From Bacteroidales bacterium UBA3824 (lineage in GTDB: Bacteria; Bacteroidota; Bacteroidia; Bacteroidales; UBA3824), in contig DGIK01000010.1 of NCBI GenBank assembly GCA_002393195.1, positions 1 to 6,675 of the forward strand: a DNA stretch of 6,675 nucleotides. Reading direction: 5' to 3'. A model generated the notes under the pieces. The model had not been told where the DNA came from and did no database searches. It saw nothing but the letters and a program-made list of their open reading frames with translations. Position numbers and translations under genes: made by a program. Shown piece by piece: positions 1-5,680 of this stretch. Every line of letters starts with the position of its first letter. Position 1 is the stretch's first letter.

Positions 1-24
1 CTCTACCAACTGAGCTACTCCCGC
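1..24 (-). tRNA. 5' end of a tRNA, probably tRNA-Gly (partial)
   Basis: Read on the minus strand, these bases give acceptor strand GCGGGAG, then T8-A9, D-stem GCTC, D-loop AGTTGGTA and the start of the closing D-stem GAG. This is a standard tRNA 5' part, with the invariant A14, G18-G19 and A21 in place. The anticodon and 3' half lie beyond the left edge, so identity cannot be read directly. A first acceptor triplet GCG, in the wider block GCGGGA, is typical of bacterial tRNA-Gly (G1:C72, C2:G71, G3:C70 are known glycine identity elements), so glycine is the best guess. It has its own minus-strand promoter at 100-131, implying a leader of about 70 nt that RNase P would remove. Confidence 0.9.
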
Positions 25-99
25 AGTTACTTGTTTTTTTGATTTGCAATACGTCCAAAGAACTTCTGTTTGGGATTGTCTTTCTTCCCTTTTGCGCTG

Positions 100-131
100 C
101 AAAGGTAATACGATTTTCTTTCTCGTACAAA
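100..131 (-). promoter_or_regulatory. Bacteroidota-type promoter driving the tRNA
   Basis: On the minus strand a -33 element TTTG (131 to 128) is followed after exactly 20 bases by TACCTTTG (107 to 100), a perfect match to the -7 consensus TAnnTTTG of Bacteroidota. Transcription should start near 93-96 and run leftwards into the tRNA. T/A tracts lie directly upstream of the -33 element, as expected for a strong stable-RNA promoter. Confidence 0.8.
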
Positions 132-164
132 TTTTTTTTTATTTTTTTTTCATTTTTTTTATTT
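131..164. promoter_or_regulatory. Phased A/T tracts, likely curved DNA or UP-like element
   Basis: Three T-runs on the plus strand (132-140, 142-150, 153-160), each broken by one or two bases, start at intervals of 10 and 11 bases, close to the helical repeat. Phased A-tracts of this kind are known to bend DNA. Seen from the tRNA promoter they are A-tracts immediately upstream of its -33 box, the place of an UP element. They lie between this promoter and the plus-strand promoter at 249-283. The phasing is seen directly; the role is inference. Confidence 0.55.
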
Positions 165-248
165 CATCGCCATTAACGGCTAATTCTCAAATATTTACAC
201 AGCACAACAAAAATTTACTTACACATCTTTCAACAATTTTTGTAATTA

Positions 249-283
249 TTTGCACCATAATACGCCAAATTTGATTACCTTTG
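249..283 (+). promoter_or_regulatory. Putative Bacteroidota promoter for the S41 peptidase gene
   Basis: TACCTTTG at 276-283 matches the -7 consensus TAnnTTTG exactly. The best -33 candidate is TTTG at 249-252, with a spacer of 23 bases, somewhat longer than the usual 19-21. Transcription would start near 288-291, leaving a short A-rich 5' leader of about 22-25 nt before the ATG at 313. The -7 box is convincing; the -33 assignment is less so. Confidence 0.6.
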
Positions 284-312
284 TCAATCAATAAACACCA
301 AAAGAAACGCAA

Positions 313-1758
313 ATGCAATTAAAACACATAACAATTGCAGCGGCAATAGCTGCTGCTGCGCTCTCAGCAGGATGCAACTATGAGGAAGACGACGACGTGC
401 TCGCATCGCGCCGCTCTCAGGATGCCATTGCCCGTCAGCAAGAGGAACAAAAGGACGGCAAAGACTACACTATATGGCAATTTGTGCACGAAACATCGGC
501 TTTATATTACCTCTGGAACAACAACGTGCCAATCTCCTACCTCGACTACTCGCTGTACGAATCGCCCGAAGCTCTATTTGAAAGCTTCAGAGCCACAGAC
601 GACAGGTTTTCGACGGTGCTCAACAATTACACCGAAACAGAAGATATGTTCAAGAACATAAGCACTACCGACGGCATCAATTATCAGCTCTACCTTGACA
701 AAGGCACCGACTTGATAGCCGTAGTGGAATATGTATATGACGACTCGCCAGCCAAGGCGGCGGGCATCGAGCGCGGATTTGTAATCCACAAGGTGAACGG
801 CACTCAACTCACAGCGTCCAACTACGCCGACCTCCTCGACCAAGAGACATGCACTTATACATACAGCAACATCGAGGTAAAAAAAGAAAACGGCGAAAAA
901 ATCGTTTCATACGGAGCCGTCATGAAGGAATCGAAGCCAATTACCAAAAAAAGGATGGACATCAACCCTGTCCTGAAATCCACTGTCATCGTCAAAAACG
1001 GTCGCAGGATAGGCTATTTCCTCTACGACTCCTTCTCTGACGATACCGACGTCCTCATCAAAACAATCGAAAAACTCGCCGCCAAACAAATCGACGACCT
1101 CGTGCTCGACCTCCGTCTCAATGGCGGCGGATTCATCAACACTCTCGACACTCTCGCGTCCATGATTGTGCCGGAAGGCAACGAAGGAAAACTGTTTCTC
1201 ACCGAAACATTCAACAGCCTCATCACCTCCGAATTTCGCCGCGAAACCCAAAACAGAGACTTCAACAAGACATACTTCGCGCCAAACCTGCCCAACCTCA
1301 ACCTCAGCCGCCTGTATGTACTCACATCACAGCACACCGCAAGCGCAAGCGAGGAGTTGATTTCGGGATTGATGCCATACATGCCGGTAACAATCATCGG
1401 CAAAAAAACATACGGCAAATTTACCTCCAACTACCTCATCAACGACACCGAAGACGAAGGCAGCGACGACGACGGCATCCCATACAACGAATGGGCTGTA
1501 TATCTATGCGTGGCATCATGCACCAACGCCAAGGGCGAAATGAACTTCAAGAATGGTTTTGCCCCGGATTATGAAGTGGACGACACATACCAATACGAAC
1601 TCGGCGACGAAAACGAGCCTCTCCTAAAGACCGCGCTCGACCTCTGTGCCGGCTCGTTGGCAAAATCCGCCCAAAAACAGCCGACACCGCTCCAAGGATA
1701 CTTCGGACATTACGGCAAGCCAATCGACCGTTTTGGACTAATCTCCCAAAAAAATTAA
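313..1758 (+). CDS. S41-family (C-terminal processing type) peptidase, lipoprotein
   Basis: This is a serine peptidase of family S41, tethered to the cell envelope by a lipid. Residues 1-20 form a lipoprotein signal peptide with lipobox LSAGC, so Cys21 would be lipidated; the acidic stretch NYEEDDD after it resembles a Bacteroidota surface-export signal. An N-terminal helical region carries the YYLWNNNVP motif (65-73) typical of Bacteroidota S41 proteins. A PDZ-like segment follows (about 135-185, with SPAKAAGI at 145-152). The protease domain has DLRLNGGG (266-273), TASASEE (342-348) and a GKKTYGK block (363-369). By comparison with Prc/CtpA, Ser344 and Lys369, 25 residues apart, form the catalytic dyad, so the enzyme looks active. 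A typical tail follows (GFAPDYEVDD, then ELGDENEPLLKTAL). The 481-residue length is normal for this group. The start fits the signal peptide and the promoter 30 bases upstream. The substrate is unknown, and the gene appears monocistronic. Confidence 0.93.
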   Translation: MQLKHITIAAAIAAAALSAGCNYEEDDDVLASRRSQDAIARQQEEQKDGKDYTIWQFVHETSALYYLWNNNVPISYLDYSLYESPEALFESFRATDDRFSTVLNNYTETEDMFKNISTTDGINYQLYLDKGTDLIAVVEYVYDDSPAKAAGIERGFVIHKVNGTQLTASNYADLLDQETCTYTYSNIEVKKENGEKIVSYGAVMKESKPITKKRMDINPVLKSTVIVKNGRRIGYFLYDSFSDDTDVLIKTIEKLAAKQIDDLVLDLRLNGGGFINTLDTLASMIVPEGNEGKLFLTETFNSLITSEFRRETQNRDFNKTYFAPNLPNLNLSRLYVLTSQHTASASEELISGLMPYMPVTIIGKKTYGKFTSNYLINDTEDEGSDDDGIPYNEWAVYLCVASCTNAKGEMNFKNGFAPDYEVDDTYQYELGDENEPLLKTALDLCAGSLAKSAQKQPTPLQGYFGHYGKPIDRFGLISQKN

Positions 1759-1760
1759 AT

Positions 1761-1790
1761 AACATTTTTTTGCAATCAACATTTTTTGCA
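1761..1790. repeat. Tandem direct repeat AACAT(6-7)GCA in the galM promoter
   Basis: AACATTTTTTTGCA (1761-1774) recurs as AACATTTTTTGCA (1778-1790), a 13-14 base unit repeated with a 17-base period and differing by one T. The first copy contains the -33 TTTG and the second fills the spacer before the -7 box. This placement would suit an operator, but the low complexity of T-runs makes chance a real alternative. Confidence 0.4.
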
Positions 1791-1799
1791 TTATATTTG
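1769..1799 (+). promoter_or_regulatory. Bacteroidota-type promoter for galM
   Basis: TTTG at 1769-1772 is followed after 19 bases by TATATTTG at 1792-1799, an exact TAnnTTTG -7 element with ideal spacing. Transcription should start near 1805, giving a leader of about 28 nt that is A-rich and has no clear Shine-Dalgarno. It probably also serves the genes downstream of galM, since no comparable promoter is visible in the later gaps. Confidence 0.75.
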
Positions 1800-1832
1800 A
1801 AAGAAAAAGTAACATAAATAATACATCAAAAA

Positions 1833-2897
1833 ATGATCAAAACTGAAACATACGATGCCGCAAAAGGCGTAGAAATCTACACCATCGGCAATAAGAATGG
1901 CATGACAGCCTCCTTCATAAGGCGCGGTGCCACAGTAACAAGCATCCGCGTGCCAGACAAGGACGGCAAGATAGAAAACGTCGTAGTGGAGCTCAAGGAT
2001 TACGACGAATACCTCCGCAATGCATCCTACATCGGCGTAGTGCCGGGAAGGTACGCCAATAGGATTGGTGGGGCAAAATTCACCCTCGACGGCACAGAGT
2101 ACAAGCTCAACCCCAACGATGGTCCCAACTCCCTCCACGGCGGTCCCAACGGATTCAGCACCAAGGATTGGACTGTCAAAGAGTTTAAGGACGACCCGCA
2201 GACCGGTGCGCAGATTACATTCGAGTATTTCAGCCCCGACGGCGAAGAAAACTTCCCCGGCAACCTCACAGCCTCTGTAACATACCGAATCACAGAGCAA
2301 AACGAACTTGCCATCCACTATCAGGCTACCACCGACAAGGCCACGCCCGTAAACCTCACGCAACACGCATACTTCAACCTCAGCGGCGACTTCAAGAATC
2401 CGTCAATTGCCGACTACGCAATACTCATCAACGCCAATGCAATCACCGAAATCACCGACGACTGCATCCCGACCGGCGTACTCGCTCCCGTGGACGGCAC
2501 CGTATATGACTTCAAGCACTTCCGCAGGCTCAATACAATCAAAGACTTCTACTACGACCACAATTTTGCGCTCAACACGAAGTCAAACGGTGAACTCAAC
2601 CTCGCCGCCGAAGTGGAAGACCCGCACAGCGGACGCATTATGAAAGTATTCACCACCTCGCCCGGCATGCAGTTCTACACCGGCAATTGGCTCGACGGCA
2701 CTCTTACCACCAAGACCGGCAAGCCCGTAACCCGACAGAGCGCATGCTGCTTCGAGACGCAATTCTTCCCCGACTCGCCCAACCGTCCCAACTTCCCCGA
2801 CACGATACTCCGCCCCGGGCAGAAATACTGCCAGAAGACGGTGTTCAAATTCGAGGTGGAGTCAGACAGCGACAAGGACTTCTTCCCGCAGGTATAG
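1833..2897 (+). CDS. galM: Aldose 1-epimerase (mutarotase)
   Basis: GalM interconverts the alpha and beta anomers of aldoses such as galactose and glucose, feeding beta-sugars from transport or glycosidases into the Leloir pathway. At 354 residues it has normal family length and spans the whole beta-sandwich fold. Recognised motifs are GRYANRIGGAKF with Arg73, NSLHGG with His102, TQHAYFNLSG with His178, YDHN with Asp242 and CCFETQFFPDSPN with Glu308. By analogy with the Lactococcus enzyme, His178 is the catalytic acid, Glu308 the catalytic base, and Arg73, His102 and Asp242 contact the sugar. All key residues are present, so it should be active. There is no signal peptide (start MIKTETYD), so it is probably cytoplasmic, unlike the lipoprotein GalM variants of some Bacteroides. 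It has a strong promoter of its own. The usual partners (a sugar transporter and galK) are not next to it here; the sensor gene follows after 55 bases. Confidence 0.95.
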   Translation: MIKTETYDAAKGVEIYTIGNKNGMTASFIRRGATVTSIRVPDKDGKIENVVVELKDYDEYLRNASYIGVVPGRYANRIGGAKFTLDGTEYKLNPNDGPNSLHGGPNGFSTKDWTVKEFKDDPQTGAQITFEYFSPDGEENFPGNLTASVTYRITEQNELAIHYQATTDKATPVNLTQHAYFNLSGDFKNPSIADYAILINANAITEITDDCIPTGVLAPVDGTVYDFKHFRRLNTIKDFYYDHNFALNTKSNGELNLAAEVEDPHSGRIMKVFTTSPGMQFYTGNWLDGTLTTKTGKPVTRQSACCFETQFFPDSPNRPNFPDTILRPGQKYCQKTVFKFEVESDSDKDFFPQV

Positions 2898-2952
2898 CGG
2901 GCTTCACCAATCGAAATTAAAGAACACCCTATCAACCAAACTCGACAATCCC

Positions 2953-5124
2953 ATGCCTTCCACCTTGCATACAAATATGCTTGCAAGTCTCCTGCTGCTC
3001 ATTTTTTTCTATGTCAGCTTCGAGATCTATACAATGCGCCACAAGGACACTGCCTCGCACCAATGGGTCGAAACCATCATAGGTGTGTGGCTCGGCGGCA
3101 TAGTAATTGCGCTCACGCAATTCAAGCTGGTGTATGGGACTGTCGATTTTGATTTTAGGACAGTGGTGCTGTGCCTGTGCGGGCTATTTTTCGGCACAAG
3201 AACCACATTGGCTGCTCTCGCAATATCCGTAGCAGGCATCGCCATCTTAGGCATCGGCAATACGCCAGCCTCCGCACTCATTGCTGAATGTACATACACG
3301 ATAGCAGCGGGAGCCACAGGCGCCATTTTGCACAACAACAAGCAACTATGGGGTAGCCTTCGCTCCATAATGATGGTTGTAATTACAATCGTAATCACGC
3401 AGGCAATAATGACTCTGTGCATATATATTGCAGGAACGACGCAGGACAATATCAATGACCACGCAATGGTAATATTGGCAATACTGCCCACCACCACATT
3501 GTTCTTTGCAACCATAATGACCGACCGCACCAAACAATTTGAAACCGAGCGTCGCCACAAGCTGCTCGAAGACAAATACAACAAGCTGATACTCTGCAAC
3601 GACGACATATTCTGGGAGTTTGATTCGTCGGGCAAAGTGTCATACGTATCCGACAATGTAACCCAAGCACTTGGCTACCAGCCCAAAGAACTCGTAGGGC
3701 ACATGCCTTATTATTTCACAGATGACGTATCGTCGGTACGCGCCATCGCCATATATGGTCAGACCAACGAAAAGCCAGGACAAGACTATATGCGCAAACA
3801 GCTAATACTCAAGCACAAGGAAGGCAACAATGTATATCTCGACACACGAGTAATGAGCATCATAGACCCTGAGACACACGCCACATCGGGCTTTGTGTGC
3901 GTTACGCGCAATGTAACTAACTCCCACCTGCACAACGAACTTTCAAAGCACAACCAAAAATTTATCCGCGAACAGACCGCCCGCCTATACGAACAGCAAA
4001 AAGAAATCGACGAATACAAACAAAAACTCGAATCCGCCAACGAAGAACGCGAACAAGCCCGCAAGCAGTCGATGCTGGACGCCGACAAGCAGATGACCAC
4101 TATCTCCAACATCTGCAGCGAGATAACGCCCGCCATCGAAGACATCAAAAGATACACAACAATCATCAACGACAAAAAAACCGACAGCACCACCAAGGAC
4201 ACCGCAATCCAACAGTTGCAATACACAGCCGATTTTATCTGCACATTCTCCAAAGACCTGATAGACAGCAGCGATTTGTCCAAAGGCATCACCAAAGTAT
4301 CGCTCTCAATAGACAACATCGAAAAGACTATCAACGAAATATGCAACTACCACAACACCCGCAATACATACCTGCTCAAAAAGCCCATCATCCTGCAACG
4401 AGAGATTGACCTGCAACCAGACCAAATAATCATAAAGACCGACCCTCTGCACCTGCGCCGCATCATCAACATTCTCGTTGGCAATTCATACGTATTCACC
4501 AACACGGGGCAAATCACCGTAAAATGCTCGCTCCAATCGGAAACGGAACTCCTTTTTTCAATCTCCGACACGGGCATAGGCGTACCCGAAGCGGCATATA
4601 AAAATATGTTTAAACCATTTAGCGAACAAGAGCTGCCCAATGTCTTCAGGAAAAGCGTCGTCAGGCACTCTGGGCTCGGTCTTAGCATCTGCAAATCGCT
4701 CGTGGAGCTTATGGGCGGTCAGATATGGTTTACATCCGCCATCGGCAAGGGCACCACGATAAGTTTCACAATACCGTACATAAAAGCTGGCGAGATTGCC
4801 TCGGAGACCAACGCTCAATACAATTGGCAGGGGCACACCGCGCTCATCGCCACCAAAAACCGTTTCAAAGGCATCTTCGTGAGCGAAACCCTCGCCAAAA
4901 CCAACATAAAATACCGTTGCATCCATATCGACGATTACAATACGCCGCAAGAATCGGAATATTTCCGCAAATACGACGTCATCATCACCGACTGCACGGA
5001 CGACGACACATTGCAATCAATCACCCAAAAATATCCATCGGCATCTGTGGTGTCCATCTACGACAACACCTCAGCCACCGCCATCTGCAAGGAAATCGAC
5101 AAAAAAATCACCAAACCATTATGA
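2953..5124 (+). CDS. Membrane hybrid histidine-kinase-like sensor with degenerate phospho-sites
   Basis: In order: a membrane region of about six or seven helices (9-192) resembling the LytS-type 5TM domain, including DFRTVVLCLCGLFFGTRT (66-83); a PAS domain (about 205-325, with DDIFWEF and NVTQALGY); a charged coiled coil (about 325-382); a dimerisation-like helix region (about 383-440); a HATPase domain (about 497-612); and a receiver-like tail (about 627-723). ATP-binding motifs are good: Asn511 in the N-box, DTGIGVPE (539-546), MFKPF (552-556) and SGLGLSI (573-579). The H-box reads NICSEITPAI (386-395), so Ser389 stands where NMSHEIRTPL has its phospho-accepting His, and one residue is missing. 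The tail has Asp680 (VIITDC) and KPL at the very end, but lacks the N-terminal acidic pair and the last helix. It may act by binding ATP and ligand without His-Asp transfer (inference). The gene has no visible promoter of its own; Met9 (ATG at 2977) is an alternative start. Confidence 0.85.
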   Translation: MPSTLHTNMLASLLLLIFFYVSFEIYTMRHKDTASHQWVETIIGVWLGGIVIALTQFKLVYGTVDFDFRTVVLCLCGLFFGTRTTLAALAISVAGIAILGIGNTPASALIAECTYTIAAGATGAILHNNKQLWGSLRSIMMVVITIVITQAIMTLCIYIAGTTQDNINDHAMVILAILPTTTLFFATIMTDRTKQFETERRHKLLEDKYNKLILCNDDIFWEFDSSGKVSYVSDNVTQALGYQPKELVGHMPYYFTDDVSSVRAIAIYGQTNEKPGQDYMRKQLILKHKEGNNVYLDTRVMSIIDPETHATSGFVCVTRNVTNSHLHNELSKHNQKFIREQTARLYEQQKEIDEYKQKLESANEEREQARKQSMLDADKQMTTISNICSEITPAIEDIKRYTTIINDKKTDSTTKDTAIQQLQYTADFICTFSKDLIDSSDLSKGITKVSLSIDNIEKTINEICNYHNTRNTYLLKKPIILQREIDLQPDQIIIKTDPLHLRRIINILVGNSYVFTNTGQITVKCSLQSETELLFSISDTGIGVPEAAYKNMFKPFSEQELPNVFRKSVVRHSGLGLSICKSLVELMGGQIWFTSAIGKGTTISFTIPYIKAGEIASETNAQYNWQGHTALIATKNRFKGIFVSETLAKTNIKYRCIHIDDYNTPQESEYFRKYDVIITDCTDDDTLQSITQKYPSASVVSIYDNTSATAICKEIDKKITKPL

Positions 5125-5633
5125 AAAGAAGATACATAAGAACAATGAAACCAACCCCACATACCGAGAAAGTACAGCCCGGCGACACTATCTGCATCGC
5201 AGGCGCGCTCGGCGACTCCACAGCAACACCCGCCGCAGCCCGCGAATATCTCGCGCATTGCCAATACGTACATTCCGCAACAGACATCAATGACGGCATC
5301 GACGCAAGCATAAAGCGAATAATGAAGCGCGACGGCGTATCGGCTGAAATCCAGCTCGAAAATCTACCTTTTGGCAATCTGCCAATGCAGCAATACGGCA
5401 CGAGCCTCTCCCAACTTTACCAATACGCACTACACGATGGGCATTTTTTTGAACTACTCGTCATTGTCGATTATAAACATTTTGCCGATTTGAGCGTCAA
5501 ATATAAGGAACGTTTTGGCGCACAGCTTCACGCGATAGGTAGAATAGTGGAAGGCGACAATACAAAGGTCAACTACATAGAAAATGCCTTTGGCGCAATG
5601 CCTACCCCCTCGCCGTGGGAACATTTTTGCTAA
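5121..5633 (+). CDS. Stand-alone ThiL/AIRS C-terminal-domain-like protein
   Basis: The 170 residues align, by eye, only with the C-terminal half of thiamine-monophosphate kinase ThiL (AIR-synthase C-terminal domain). VQPGDTICIAGALGDS (18-33) matches the PGD..xxxGxLGD strand. ATDINDGIDASIKRI (53-67) matches AIDLSDGLxxDLxxI. LENLPFG is followed by ALHDGHFFELLVIV (103-116), which matches ALSGGEDYELxFTV. IGRIVEG comes next, then a final WEHF (166-169) recalls the GYDHF end of ThiL. The whole N-terminal half, with the Mg/ATP Asp motifs, is absent, and the linker between GD and DINDG is shortened. GGED has become DGHF, so kinase activity is unlikely. The start at 5121 overlaps the sensor's stop as ATGA, which suggests coupled translation; Met9 (ATG at 5145) is an alternative. 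nupG follows after 47 bases. It could be a binding or regulatory protein or a decayed remnant; homology is fairly likely, function unknown. Confidence 0.72.
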   Translation: MKRRYIRTMKPTPHTEKVQPGDTICIAGALGDSTATPAAAREYLAHCQYVHSATDINDGIDASIKRIMKRDGVSAEIQLENLPFGNLPMQQYGTSLSQLYQYALHDGHFFELLVIVDYKHFADLSVKYKERFGAQLHAIGRIVEGDNTKVNYIENAFGAMPTPSPWEHFC

Positions 5634-5680
5634 CAATTACGTATAACGACATATAAAACAACCCAAAAAACATCAAAAAA

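Noticed and set aside
44..274. Open frame of 76 codons in the tRNA-peptidase gap
   Set aside because: Its Phe-rich middle is just the translation of the poly-T tracts, it overlaps both promoters, and it has no recognisable protein features.
1748..1771. A7 ... T7 inverted repeat after the S41 stop as a terminator
   Set aside because: The stem is pure A:T with a 10-base loop and no GC core; the T-run is better explained as part of the galM promoter and its repeat.
1791..2366. Long minus-strand open frame of 191 codons opposite galM
   Set aside because: It is antisense to a clear galM with all catalytic residues, and its translation shows no domain; codon bias on the coding strand explains it.
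2885..2901. Hairpin CCCGC-AGGTATA-GCGGG across the galM stop codon, as a terminator
   Set aside because: The stem is only 5 bp and no T-run follows (CTTCACCAA), so it does not fit an intrinsic terminator.
3027..3656. Minus-strand open frame of 209 codons opposite the sensor gene
   Set aside because: It is a shadow of the membrane and PAS region of the sensor; no motif or start context supports it.
4725..5120. N-terminal extension of the ThiL-like frame to an upstream ATG
   Set aside because: The frame is open upstream, but the translation there is an Arg/His-rich shadow of the HATPase and receiver coding region and does not resemble the missing ThiL N-terminal half; the ATGA start at 5121 fits better.
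5634..5680. Separate promoter for nupG
   Set aside because: The gap has no TTTG or TAnnTTTG element; GTATAAC looks E. coli-like but is not the Bacteroidota -7 form.
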